64,000 nt of DNA from Actinacidiphila sp. DG2A-62 (lineage in GTDB: Bacteria > Actinomycetota > Actinomycetes > Streptomycetales > Streptomycetaceae), in NCBI RefSeq assembly GCF_035825295.1, contig NZ_JAYMGI010000002.1, forward strand, positions 5,943,501-6,007,500. The letters are read 5' to 3'. The position numbers were made by a program, and so were the translations under genes. The notes below the pieces were generated by a model, which ran no database searches, was not told where the DNA came from, and was given only the letters and a program-made list of their open reading frames with translations. Shown here piece after piece: positions 1-8,604 of the stretch. The first letter of the stretch is position 1; each line of letters opens with the position of its first letter.

Positions 1-102
1 GCGCGCTTCGTGCGCGAGTGGAACGCCAAGCTGTCCGACGAGGCCCGGGTCTCGGTCGAGGGCATCAAGAAGTACGTCGAGAGCGGCGCCGCCGCCCGCT
101 GA
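1..102 (+). CDS. 3' end of an unidentified protein
   Basis: An open frame enters from the left edge and ends at TGA 100-102. The visible 33 residues (ending ESGAAAR) are charged and probably helical, but too short for family assignment. The stop is followed 4 bases later by a strong hairpin, which supports a real 3' end. I do not recognise the protein. Confidence 0.6.
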   Translation, partial: ARFVREWNAKLSDEARVSVEGIKKYVESGAAAR

Positions 103-106
103 CCAC

Positions 107-144
107 GAAGGGGGGCCCGCACCGTCAGGTGCGGGCCCCCCTTC
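107..144. terminator. Bidirectional intrinsic terminator
   Basis: A perfect 17-bp inverted repeat (107-123 with 128-144) with a 4-base loop lies between the end of the left-edge gene and the end of the leftward flavodoxin gene. It probably serves both converging transcripts. Confidence 0.8.
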
Positions 145-182
145 GCGTCGGACCCGGGCTCCGCGGCCCCGGGCCCCGCCGG

Positions 183-794
183 TCAGCCGCGCGCCGCCGC
201 CAGCGCCGCGGCCACCGACGCGATCCGCGCCCCGAGGTGGCGGGCCGTCTCCGCGTCGGCCTTGGTGACCGCCTCGGCGCCCTCGTCGACGTTGGCCTGC
301 GCGCCGACGCCGAGGTAGAAGCCGAGCCGGTTCAGATCGTGCTCGGAGGCGGTGGAGGAGTTCCAGCCGGGCAGCAGGCCGAGGCTGACCCACACCATGC
401 CGTGCTGCGCGGCCAGCACCGACAGCGCCTGGAGGGTGTTGAGCTTGTCGCCGCTCTTGGCGCCGGAGACGGTGAAGCCGGCCGCCGCCTTGCCGTCCCA
501 GGCGCGCCGCGACCAGCGCGGCGAGGTCGCCTCGGCGAACGCCTGGAAGGCCGCGGCGGCGGCGCCCATGTAGGTGGGCGTGCCGAACACGATCCCGTCC
601 GCGGCGTCCAGGAACTCCCAGTCCGCGTCCGTCATCGACTCCACCGCGACGGTGCGGACCAGCGCGCCGGACTCCTGCGCGCCGGCCCGCACCGCGTCCG
701 CGAGCACCTCGGTGTGGCCGTACCCCGAGTGGTAGGCCACCGCGACCCGCGGCGCGGCCGCGGCACGGTCCGGGTCCGGCCGGCCGCCGCTCAC
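183..794 (-). CDS. Flavodoxin / NADPH-dependent FMN reductase-like protein (WrbA type)
   Basis: This is a 203-residue flavodoxin-fold protein. The N-terminus carries an FMN phosphate-binding loop (VAYHSGYGHTEVLADAV), and the middle has the WrbA-like FGTPTYMG segment followed by GFTVSGAKSGDKLNT. Such proteins bind FMN and reduce quinones or hand electrons to oxygenases. The chosen GTG start at 794 overlaps the stop of the upstream monooxygenase by 4 bases (GTGA), so the two are translationally coupled. As last gene of a ligase-monooxygenase-flavodoxin operon, it may supply reduced flavin or keep a quinone or phenolic product reduced. That role is inferred; the fold is clear. Confidence 0.85.
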   Translation of the reverse strand: MSGGRPDPDRAAAAPRVAVAYHSGYGHTEVLADAVRAGAQESGALVRTVAVESMTDADWEFLDAADGIVFGTPTYMGAAAAAFQAFAEATSPRWSRRAWDGKAAAGFTVSGAKSGDKLNTLQALSVLAAQHGMVWVSLGLLPGWNSSTASEHDLNRLGFYLGVGAQANVDEGAEAVTKADAETARHLGARIASVAAALAAARG

Positions 795-2458
795 CGCGTC
801 CCCCCGTCCGCCGCCTGGTCCGCCTGGTCCGCCGGGCCCGCGGCCCGGACCGCGGCCGGCTCCGCCGCCGGGTCCTGCGGCGCCTTCCGCGGCAGGACCA
901 GCTCCAGCTCCGCCGCCAGGTGCTCCAGGTCGTCCAGGTGGCCGTGCGCGGCGATGTGCCCGTCGGGCCGCACCAGGTGGTAGCCGCCGCGCCCGCAGCC
1001 GGTGGCCGACAGGGCTGCCGCGCGCGGCAGCCGTACCGTGCGCACCGGGCGGCCCTCGGTCAGCTCCGCCAGCCGCGCCGACCAGGCCGCCGCGCGCACC
1101 GCGGGCGGCACGGTCGCCAGCGTCCAGCCCGAGGGCTGGGCGTCGGGCCCGGCGAAGCCGTGCGCGAGGGCGAGGTCGCGCGGGAAGACCATGCCGGGGC
1201 GCAGCCGGCCCGGGGCGCGGCCGAGCAGTTCGCACGCGGCCCGGCCGCCGGGCCGCTGGGTCGCGCGCACCGGTTCGTAGCGCACCCGCCGCCCGGCCAT
1301 CACCGGGAAGACCAGCCGCGGCACCAGGCCGGAGCGGTCGGCGGCGCGGAAGGCGGCGTCGCGCACGGTGATCCGGGCCGGGGTGTTCGCCATCCAGGCC
1401 CTGGTCTGCCGGTCGGTGTCGGCGATGATCCGGTCGGTGGCCGCGCGCCGCTCGGCGGTGTACTCCGCGAGCAGCGACGACGGCGACTGCCCGCGCAGCA
1501 CCGCGGCGAGCTTCCAGGCCAGGTTGTACGCGTCCTGGATGCCGTTGTTCATGCCCTGGCCGCCGGCCGGGCTGTGCACGTGGGCCGCGTCGCCGGCCAG
1601 GAACACCCGGCCGCGCTGGTACTCGGTGGCCTGCCGGGCGTGCACCCGGTAGACGGTCTGCCACACCGGCTCGGTGATGGTCACCCCGCCGGGGCCGCGC
1701 GCGTCCAGCAGCTCCTGCATGGCCTCCACGGTCACCCGGTGGCCGGCCGGCGCGCCGCCGGGGATCACCGCGAGGATGCGGAAGACCCGGTCGGGCAGCG
1801 GCGCGATCATCAGGGTGCCGGTCGGGGCCTGGTAGTACAGCAGTCGGTCGGCCGGCAGCTCGCCGTCCACCCGCGCGTCCACCAGCGCGAACGCCAGCTC
1901 GTAGGTGCTGCCCTCGAAGCCCGCCCCGATCAGCCGGCGCACGATGCTGGACGCGCCGTCCGCGCCGATCACGAAGCGCGCCCTGATCCGCTCCAGGTCG
2001 GAGCCGTTCTGGGTGACGACTGCGGTCACCCCGTCGGTGGCGTCGATCCGGCCGCCGAAGTCCAGGTCGTCGAAGTCCAGGAGCCGCACGCCGTGTTCGG
2101 CCTTTCCGCCCAGCTCGTGCAGCCGCTCGGTGAGCAGCCGCTCGGTGTGCGGCTGCGGCAGGTGGCGGGCCTGCAGGGAGGCCGGGATCGCGAAGTCCGC
2201 CAGCTCCTTGCCGAGCGAGTAGTAGCGGAAGCCGGCCACCGGGATCGACGCGCGGTGCAGCCGCTCGCCGATCCCCAGGTCGGCCAGGATGTCCAGGGCG
2301 CGCGGCCACAGCGCGAGCGCCCGCGGCTGGTCGGCGGGCTGCTCCGCCCGGTCGATGATCCGCACCCGCACGCCGCGCCGCAGCAGCTCGCAGGCGGCGA
2401 ACAGGCCGACCGGACCGGCCCCGACGACCAGCACCTCGGTGTCGTCGGGCCCGGTCAT
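791..2458 (-). CDS. FAD-dependent aromatic monooxygenase (PheA/TfdB family)
   Basis: A 555-residue class A flavoprotein hydroxylase. The N-terminal Rossmann motif VLVVGAGPVGLFAACEL binds FAD, and the second FAD/NAD(P)H signature RVFLAGDAAHVHSPAGGQG lies in the middle. The roughly 150-residue C-terminal part matches the thioredoxin-like tail of phenol hydroxylases. The family hydroxylates phenols, aminophenols and polyketide aromatics using NAD(P)H and oxygen. The ATG overlaps the ligase stop by 4 bases (ATGA). In this cluster a 3-hydroxyanthranilate-derived ring is the likely substrate; this is inference from neighbours. Confidence 0.9.
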   Translation of the reverse strand: MTGPDDTEVLVVGAGPVGLFAACELLRRGVRVRIIDRAEQPADQPRALALWPRALDILADLGIGERLHRASIPVAGFRYYSLGKELADFAIPASLQARHLPQPHTERLLTERLHELGGKAEHGVRLLDFDDLDFGGRIDATDGVTAVVTQNGSDLERIRARFVIGADGASSIVRRLIGAGFEGSTYELAFALVDARVDGELPADRLLYYQAPTGTLMIAPLPDRVFRILAVIPGGAPAGHRVTVEAMQELLDARGPGGVTITEPVWQTVYRVHARQATEYQRGRVFLAGDAAHVHSPAGGQGMNNGIQDAYNLAWKLAAVLRGQSPSSLLAEYTAERRAATDRIIADTDRQTRAWMANTPARITVRDAAFRAADRSGLVPRLVFPVMAGRRVRYEPVRATQRPGGRAACELLGRAPGRLRPGMVFPRDLALAHGFAGPDAQPSGWTLATVPPAVRAAAWSARLAELTEGRPVRTVRLPRAAALSATGCGRGGYHLVRPDGHIAAHGHLDDLEHLAAELELVLPRKAPQDPAAEPAAVRAAGPADQADQAADGGTR

Positions 2459-4200
2459 GCGCGGCTGCCCGACGCGTCGGAGGCGGCGCCGGCGTCGCCG
2501 GAAGCGGAGGCGCCGGCCGCGGCGTTGAGCCGGCGGGCCAGCGCGACCCGCTGCACCTTCATCGTCGCGGTGCGCGGCAGCTCCGACAGCGACATCTGGA
2601 CCGGCTCCGCCATGTCCGGGAAGTCGCGCACCGCGTCCCGCCAGCGGCCGCGGTCCAGCGGCTCGTCGTTCTTGGTGCACACCACCGGCAGCGGCTCGCG
2701 GTCGGGCCCGGGCACCAGCACCAGCTCGATCAGCTCGGGCAGCCGGCCCAGCACGGTGTCCTCGACCTCCAGCGTGGAGTCGATCGTCGGGATCACGTCG
2801 ACCAGCCGGTCCAGCAGGTGCACGCAGCCCAGCCGGGTGCGGTAGCCGACGTCGCCGGTGCGCCACCAGCCGTCGTGCAGCTCCTTCTCGTACCGCTCCT
2901 CCTCGGCGTGGTAGCCGACCGCGCGGCCGGGGGAGCGCACCTCGATCAGGCCGGGGTTCTGCTTGCTGATCGGCCGGTCGTTCTGCGGCACCACCCGCAC
3001 ATGGGTGACGCCGGGGATCGGGAAGCCCAGGCAGCGGCCGTTCGCCTTGTGGATGTTCTTCGGGGTGTACCAGCGGCCGGTCAGCGGGCCGCACTCGCTC
3101 TGCCCGTAGAACTGGAAGAACAGCGGGTTGGCGCGGCGCGAGGCCGACATCAGCTTGGCCATGGTCGGCGGGTGGATCGCGTCGAAGGTGCCGCTGAAGT
3201 ACTTCACGTTGGACAGCGGCTTGAGCGGGTGGTCGACCAGCTCCTCCCACTCCATGTACGAGTTGGGGTGGGTCTCGACGAACCCGGGCCGGACCTTCGC
3301 GAACAGCGGCGCCACGTCCTGCGGCGCGCCGTGGTCGACCACCACCAGCGGCATGCCCTTGGGCAGCGCCACCGCGAGCGCCATGAACATCCGCGAGTGG
3401 ACGAACGACACGTGCACCGCGTACGTCTCCCGGTCGCGGATCAGCGAGGCCAGCCGCGCCTGCGGCATCCAGCGCCCGCGCAGCGACCGCGCGGTGTGCA
3501 CCACCAGCTTGGGGATGCCGGTGGTGCCGGAGGTGTGCGTCATCAGCGCCGGGCTGTCCTGGCCGAGCAGCACCGGCTCGACGCGCGGCGAGCCGGCCAG
3601 CGACGCCAGAAAGACGCTGTCCGGGCGCGGGAGGTCCTCGGCGGCGCGCGCGGCGTCGGCCTCCGCGCCGTCGGCGGCGCCGACCACGATCACCGCGGAC
3701 GCGAGCTTCTCCAGCGGGCGGCCGGCCAGCGGGCCGTCCAGCTTGGCGGCGTCGGTGATCAGGTGCGGCCGGTCGAGCCGGTCGAACAGCGCGCTGACCG
3801 TCTCGCCGTCCAGCGCCGGCGACAGCAGCACCGGGGTGCCGCCGATCCGGGACGCGGCGCAGGCCAGCACGTAGATGTCGAAGTTGTGCGTCTTGTACAG
3901 CGCGACGTGGTCGCGCGGGCGCACGCCGGCCGCCCACAGCCGCCCGGCCATGTCGTCCACCAGGTCGGCCAGCCGGCGCTGGGTGAACTGCCGGCCCAGC
4001 TCCGGCGCCGCCGCCATGTCGTGGTCCAGCGTGATCGGCGCGTTCGGATGCAGGGCGGCGGCCTTCTCAGGGACCAGGCCCAGGTACAGCCCGTGCCGCT
4101 CGTTCGACGGCAGCTTCGGGAACGCCGGGAGCGAGGACGGCAGGGCGGACAGCTTGGGAAGCTTGGGGAGCTTCAGCGGGGAGGACGGGAAGAGCGCCAT
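2455..4200 (-). CDS. AMP-dependent acyl/aryl-CoA synthetase (ANL superfamily)
   Basis: A 581-residue adenylate-forming ligase. The core motifs are present: MTHTSGTTGIPK (P-loop, A3), FYGQSE (A5), GWWRTGDVG (A7), and RTATMKVQR with the C-terminal catalytic lysine (A10). An AGGAGG ribosome-binding site lies 4 bases before the ATG. The N-terminus is unusual: about 20 residues of Lys-Pro-Leu repeats (KLPKLPKL) precede the enzyme. It heads the leftward operon with the monooxygenase and flavodoxin. It may activate the 3-hydroxyanthranilate made by the rightward genes, or another carboxylate. Substrate specificity cannot be read with confidence from the binding pocket. Confidence 0.9.
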   Translation of the reverse strand: MALFPSSPLKLPKLPKLSALPSSLPAFPKLPSNERHGLYLGLVPEKAAALHPNAPITLDHDMAAAPELGRQFTQRRLADLVDDMAGRLWAAGVRPRDHVALYKTHNFDIYVLACAASRIGGTPVLLSPALDGETVSALFDRLDRPHLITDAAKLDGPLAGRPLEKLASAVIVVGAADGAEADAARAAEDLPRPDSVFLASLAGSPRVEPVLLGQDSPALMTHTSGTTGIPKLVVHTARSLRGRWMPQARLASLIRDRETYAVHVSFVHSRMFMALAVALPKGMPLVVVDHGAPQDVAPLFAKVRPGFVETHPNSYMEWEELVDHPLKPLSNVKYFSGTFDAIHPPTMAKLMSASRRANPLFFQFYGQSECGPLTGRWYTPKNIHKANGRCLGFPIPGVTHVRVVPQNDRPISKQNPGLIEVRSPGRAVGYHAEEERYEKELHDGWWRTGDVGYRTRLGCVHLLDRLVDVIPTIDSTLEVEDTVLGRLPELIELVLVPGPDREPLPVVCTKNDEPLDRGRWRDAVRDFPDMAEPVQMSLSELPRTATMKVQRVALARRLNAAAGASASGDAGAASDASGSRA

Positions 4201-4357
4201 GGTGCCTCCTGGCGGCGGAAGGGAAGCTGCGGGACTGCGGGACTGCGGGACATGGCCGCGGCACCGGTCCGCGGTGCGGGCGCGGGACCGGTCCGGGGTG
4301 GCGCGCCGCGGCGGGACTGCGGAAGCCGCGGAGCGAGAACAGGGATGAAAAGGGGAA

Positions 4358-5305
4358 TCAGGCGTCCGCGTGGCGGAGCCGCAGCCCGCGTACGTCCTCG
4401 TCGTCGAGTCGCAGGCCGAAGGCGCCGCGCAGTTCGGCGATGATTCGGTCGGCGTTCAATTCGATGTGCTCCGTCGTTCCGTCCGCGTGATGACGCGTCA
4501 AACGGCGGTCGTTGAGTACGTGCCACATCCGGTCGGCATAGCGCATCGCGATCGTTTTCCCGGTGAACGTGGAACTCTCGTGGTGGGCGGTGAAGTAGTT
4601 CGCCACCTCGAAATCCGGCGGGAAATGCCGTTCGGCGCGGAATGCGTAGAGATCGAACCAGCCGTCCGCGCGCAGCGACTGCACCACCCATTCGTCGCCC
4701 TGCCGCACCGCCCGCCAGGTCCATCCGTCGACGCCGACCCGGGCGCCGGACTCCAGCGGCAGCGGGGCCAGCGGGCCGTCGTCGCCGAAGCCGACGTCGC
4801 AGATCCACAGCCGGTCGTCGGCCTGCACGACGAGCACCGCGTGCGCCCGGTAGCGCACCTCGGGGCGGCCCCTGCGCACCCTGGCCAGCAGCCGGGTGAC
4901 CGGGAAGCCGAGGCGCTGCAGCACCCCCGCGAACAGCAGGTTGTGCTCGAAGCAGTAGCCGCCGCGGCCGGCCGCGACCAGCTTGTCCTGCACCGCGTCC
5001 AGGCCCAGCCGGACCTCCCGGCCCAGCGCCACGTCCAGGTTCTCGAACGGGATCGCGTCCACGTGCGCGCGGTGCAGCGCGGTGAGCGCGGCGAGGTCCG
5101 CGGCGCGCGGGCCGGTATAGCCGGTGCGCCGGAAATACGCCTCCAGATCCACCAGTTCCGCGCCCCATTCGGCAAGCGGTGCGGCACCGGACGAGTCCTG
5201 CGGCGTACGTCCCGGGACACTTCCCGGCGTACTTCCGGCCGGACCCCCGGGCATGCGTGCGGGACCCGCGGACACACGGGCGGACAAGCTCTCGGACAGG
5301 GTCAT
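4358..5305 (-). CDS. Arylamine N-acetyltransferase family protein (possible amide synthase), copy 1
   Basis: A 315-residue protein of the NAT family. The Cys-His-Asp triad is intact: Cys118 in GGYCFEHN, His in RAHAVLVV and Asp in ICDVGFGD. NATs move acyl groups from CoA to arylamines, and cluster-associated homologues such as RifF form amide bonds. The ATG at 5305 (MTLSESLS) was chosen because it leaves a normal family length; longer in-frame starts add low-complexity sequence. The first 50 residues remain Pro/Gly-rich. A second, diverged NAT lies at 18112. Two NATs in one locus with an arylamine pathway suggest acylation of the 3-hydroxyanthranilate nitrogen or product self-protection. Confidence 0.88.
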   Translation of the reverse strand: MTLSESLSARVSAGPARMPGGPAGSTPGSVPGRTPQDSSGAAPLAEWGAELVDLEAYFRRTGYTGPRAADLAALTALHRAHVDAIPFENLDVALGREVRLGLDAVQDKLVAAGRGGYCFEHNLLFAGVLQRLGFPVTRLLARVRRGRPEVRYRAHAVLVVQADDRLWICDVGFGDDGPLAPLPLESGARVGVDGWTWRAVRQGDEWVVQSLRADGWFDLYAFRAERHFPPDFEVANYFTAHHESSTFTGKTIAMRYADRMWHVLNDRRLTRHHADGTTEHIELNADRIIAELRGAFGLRLDDEDVRGLRLRHADA

Positions 5306-5353
5306 GCCCGCAGCGTTTCCGGTGCCCTCCCCGGGGGTCAACGCGGGTCCCCG

Positions 5354-5430
5354 AACTCCGTCAGGTTCTGTCCCGCGCCAATTGCCGCCGGCCGCTGACC
5401 TGACGTATTCGCGGGTCACTTGACGGAGTT
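5354..5430. promoter_or_regulatory. Divergent control region with a 10-bp inverted repeat
   Basis: The 247-bp gap between the leftward NAT gene and the rightward esterase gene holds two perfect 10-base arms, AACTCCGTCA at 5354-5363 and TGACGGAGTT at 5421-5430, 57 bases apart. This suits a dimeric regulator controlling both directions by looping. No confident -10/-35 pair was seen. Functional assignment is inference. Confidence 0.4.
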
Positions 5431-5552
5431 TCCGGCGGTCCTTTGGCCTGCCCGGAACGCCACCGCAGGATCAGCAGTGCCGCCGCACCGCAGCGCCGTC
5501 GCACCGCCCGGCCCGTACCGCAGGGCCCGCCCAGAAGGGGAGCACACCGCCC

Positions 5553-7118
5553 ATGAAGATCGCAGCCCGGACCGGGACCGTCGTCGCGCAGACCGCGGCG
5601 GGGCGGGTGGCCGGCACCCGCGAGGGCGGGCTCGCGGTCTTCCGCGGCGTCCCCTACGCCGCGCCGCCGGTGGGACCGCTGCGGTTCGCCTCGCCGCGCC
5701 CGCCGCTGCCGTGGACCGGGGTGCGCGACGCGACCCGCTTCTCACCGCCCTTCGTGCAGTCCGGCGCGCCCGAGTCCGCCGAGGACGCGCTGTACGCCAA
5801 CATCTGGACGCCGGACCCGGCCGGCTCCCGGCCGGTGCTGGTCTACGTGCACGGCGGCGCCTGGCAGGTGGGCTCGGGCAGCGTGCCGACCTTCGACGGC
5901 GCCCGCCCGGCCGCCCGCGGCGACCTCGTCGTGATCAACTTCAACTACCGGCTCGGCGCGTTCGGCTGGGGCCTGCACGACGACCTCGCCGACCCCGACA
6001 CCGGCCACCTCGCCAACTGGGGCCTGCAGGACCAGATCGCCCTGGTGCGCTGGGTGCACGAGAACATCGCGGCCTTCGGCGGCGACCCGGACGACCTGAC
6101 GCTGTGCGGCACGTCGGCCGGCGGCGCCTCGGTATGGCAGATGACCCACCTGCCCCAGACCAGGGACCTGGTCCGCCGGATCATCCCGATCAGCGCCGCG
6201 CACCCGCGGCAGCCCGCCTTCGGGCTCACCCCCGACGACTCCCGCACCGTCTACCGGGCGCTCGCCGCCCGCTTCGGCACCGACGTCCGTGGCCTGCGCG
6301 CGGTGCCCGCCGCTGACCTGCACACCGCCTGGCTCGACGTCTTCTCCGGCGACCCCGACCGGCGGCTGGTGGCCAGCGGGCGCGAGTACCGCGGCCCGGT
6401 GCTCGACGGCCGCCTGGTCACCGCCTTCGCCGGCGAACTGCCGCCGCCGCGGGTGCCGGTGCTCAGCGCGTACTGCGCCACCGAGGGCTCCTTCTTCACC
6501 GACCCGCTGTCCCCCTCCTACCCGCCGGCCCCGCCCGCCCCCACCGACGAGGCGGGGCTGCGCGCCGCCGTGCACCAGGTGCTCGCCAAGACCGCCGCGA
6601 AGGTGCCCGAGGCCCTGGCCGCCGAGTGCGTGGCCGCCTACCGGGCGGCCGCCCGCGCCGAGGGCCTGGCCGCCGACCCGCGCACCCTGTGGACCGAGGT
6701 TTGGGGCGACGCGCTGTTCCGCCACCGCATCGTGCGACTGGCGCAGCAGCACGCCCGCACCGCGGACGCCGGCCCGCTGTGGCTGATGGAGTTCGCGCAC
6801 CCGGTGCGCGAGCCCAGCTACGGCACCCCGCACGACGCCACCTCCAAGTTCCTCTTCGGCTCCTACGGCGCGGAGCGCAACGTCCGCCAGTTCGGCGACG
6901 GACCGCTGGAGCGCCGCGTCTCCGACACCTTCATCGACCTGGTCGCCTCCTTCGTCCACCGCGGCGCCCCGGCCGCCCCCGGCGTGCCCGACTGGCCGGT
7001 GTACACCCGGGGCACGCCCAGCACCCTCATCCTCGGCGGACCCGGCATCGCCCGCGTGGCGGCCACCCGCAAGCAGGCGCAGCTGCGCTTCTGGGACGCG
7101 CTGCCGACCGCCGCCTGA
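5553..7118 (+). CDS. Type B carboxylesterase
   Basis: A 521-residue alpha/beta hydrolase of the carboxylesterase/cholinesterase family. Seen are the N-terminal FRGVPYAAPPVGPLRF signature, the oxyanion-hole segment YVHGGAWQVGSG and the nucleophile elbow CGTSAGG (Ser188). A histidine in FAHPVREPS is near the expected place for the triad base. There is no signal peptide, so the enzyme is probably cytosolic. It is the first rightward gene of the cluster and could hydrolyse an ester intermediate, release a product or give self-resistance. None of these can be decided from sequence. Confidence 0.9.
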   Translation: MKIAARTGTVVAQTAAGRVAGTREGGLAVFRGVPYAAPPVGPLRFASPRPPLPWTGVRDATRFSPPFVQSGAPESAEDALYANIWTPDPAGSRPVLVYVHGGAWQVGSGSVPTFDGARPAARGDLVVINFNYRLGAFGWGLHDDLADPDTGHLANWGLQDQIALVRWVHENIAAFGGDPDDLTLCGTSAGGASVWQMTHLPQTRDLVRRIIPISAAHPRQPAFGLTPDDSRTVYRALAARFGTDVRGLRAVPAADLHTAWLDVFSGDPDRRLVASGREYRGPVLDGRLVTAFAGELPPPRVPVLSAYCATEGSFFTDPLSPSYPPAPPAPTDEAGLRAAVHQVLAKTAAKVPEALAAECVAAYRAAARAEGLAADPRTLWTEVWGDALFRHRIVRLAQQHARTADAGPLWLMEFAHPVREPSYGTPHDATSKFLFGSYGAERNVRQFGDGPLERRVSDTFIDLVASFVHRGAPAAPGVPDWPVYTRGTPSTLILGGPGIARVAATRKQAQLRFWDALPTAA

Positions 7119-7205
7119 GCCCCCGCCGCCTGAGCCCCCGCCGTCCGATCCCCCCGCCGTCCGATCTTCCCGCCGTCCGATCCCTCCGCCGTCCGATCCC
7201 CCCGC
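7112..7205. repeat. Short tandem repeats between esterase and DAHP synthase genes
   Basis: Two 15-bp copies that include the esterase stop (7112-7141) are followed by four 16-bp copies of CGTCCGATCCCCCCGC with 0-2 changes (7142-7205). The tract is C-rich on the plus strand. No terminator hairpin is evident. It is one of several short tandem arrays at gene junctions of this cluster. Confidence 0.8.
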
Positions 7206-7281
7206 ACACCGACCACCGCATCCGACGGACGCCGCAATGCCGACGGGCACCGCACTGCCTACCCGCGAGAGGAAACGCCCC

Positions 7282-8454
7282 GTGGACGACGTTCTGCTCG
7301 ACATCCGCTCCCGCCCCGCCCGGCAGCAGCCGGGGTGGCCGCAGGACGAGGCGCTGCGGCGTACCGCGGGCGAACTCGCCACCCGCCCGCCGCTGGTCGA
7401 GGCCGCCGACCTGTGGACGCTGCGCACCCTGCTCGGCCGGGTCGCCGACGGCGAGGCCCAGGTGATCCAGTCCGGCGACTGCGCCGAGGACCCGGCCGAG
7501 TGCTCCAAGGGCTACATCGCCCGCAAAGCCGGCCTGCTGGACCTGCTGGCCGGCGCCATGAAGCTGGCCGCGCACCGCCCGGTGGTGCGCGTCGGACGGA
7601 TCGCCGGCCAGTTCGCCAAGCCCCGCTCGGCCCCCCACGAGACCGTGGCCGGCGTCGAACTCCCGGTCTTCCGCGGCCACATGGTCAACAGCCCGGACCC
7701 CGACCCGGCCAGCCGCCGCCCCGACCCGCGCCGCTTGCTGCTCGGCTACCAGGCCGCCAGCGAGGCGGTCGGCCACCTCGGCTGGCGCGAGCACGGCGGC
7801 GGCCTGGCCATCGACCCGCGGGTGTGGACCAGCCACGAGGCGCTGCTGCTGGACTACGAACTGCCGATGCTGCGCCGCGACGCGCAGGGCCGGCTCTGGC
7901 TCGCCTCCACGCACTGGCCGTGGATCGGCAACCGCACCAACCAGGTCGACGGCGCGCACGTCGCGCTGCTGGCGAGCGTCATCAACCCGGTGGCCTGCAA
8001 GGTCGGCCCGGAGATGGACCGGGACGCGCTGCTCGCGCTGTGCGAGCGGCTGGACCCGGAGCGGGAGAAGGGCCGGCTGACGCTGATCGCGCGGATGGGC
8101 GCGGCGCTGACCGCCGACCGGCTGCCCGCGCTGGTCGCCGCGGTCCGCGCGGCCGGCCACCCGGTGGTCTGGCTCAGCGACCCCATGCACGGCAACACCG
8201 TCACCGCGCCCAGCGGCCTCAAGACCCGCTTCCTGGACACCATCGAGCGCGAGATCCAGGACTTCCAGTGCGCGGTGCGCACCGGCGGCGGCGTGATCGG
8301 CGGACTGCACCTGGAGACCACGCCGGACGAGGTCGTGGAGTGCGTCGCGCACTCCGTGGACGTCGACCAGGTCGGCGACAAGTACACGAGCTTCTGCGAC
8401 CCCCGGCTCAACCCCTGGCAGGCGGTCTCCGTGATCTCCGCCTGGCAGGGCTGA
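7282..8454 (+). CDS. Class II 3-deoxy-D-arabino-heptulosonate-7-phosphate (DAHP) synthase, PhzC-like
   Basis: A 390-residue plant-type DAHP synthase that condenses PEP with erythrose 4-phosphate to open the shikimate pathway. Class II motifs are visible: QSGDCAE near residue 60, VGRIAGQFAKPRS, the GDK-containing C-terminus (VDQVGDKYTSFCDPRLN) and WLSDPMHGNT. The GTG at 7282 follows an AGAGGA site and gives the usual length; an ATG 45 bases upstream is less likely. A dedicated DAHP synthase in a natural-product cluster normally boosts chorismate supply, which fits the ADIC-type genes that follow. Confidence 0.93.
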   Translation: MDDVLLDIRSRPARQQPGWPQDEALRRTAGELATRPPLVEAADLWTLRTLLGRVADGEAQVIQSGDCAEDPAECSKGYIARKAGLLDLLAGAMKLAAHRPVVRVGRIAGQFAKPRSAPHETVAGVELPVFRGHMVNSPDPDPASRRPDPRRLLLGYQAASEAVGHLGWREHGGGLAIDPRVWTSHEALLLDYELPMLRRDAQGRLWLASTHWPWIGNRTNQVDGAHVALLASVINPVACKVGPEMDRDALLALCERLDPEREKGRLTLIARMGAALTADRLPALVAAVRAAGHPVVWLSDPMHGNTVTAPSGLKTRFLDTIEREIQDFQCAVRTGGGVIGGLHLETTPDEVVECVAHSVDVDQVGDKYTSFCDPRLNPWQAVSVISAWQG

Positions 8455-8485
8455 CCGCGCGGGTCCGGCAGACCCGCGACCCCGC

Positions 8486-8587
8486 ACCCGAGCAGGCCCG
8501 CGACCCCGGACCGAGCAGGCACCGAGCCAGCGCGGAGCAGGCACCGAGCAGGCAGCACCGAGCAGGCACCGAGCGGACACCGAGCAG
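8486..8587. repeat. Degenerate ACCGAGCAGGC tandem repeats
   Basis: The gap between the DAHP synthase and dehydrogenase genes is filled by about seven imperfect copies of an 11-base unit (ACCGAGCAGGC and variants). It ends just before the AGAAAGG site of the next gene. It looks like slippage-generated spacer. Confidence 0.75.
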
Positions 8588-8604
8588 AAAGGCACCACGA
8601 GCCC

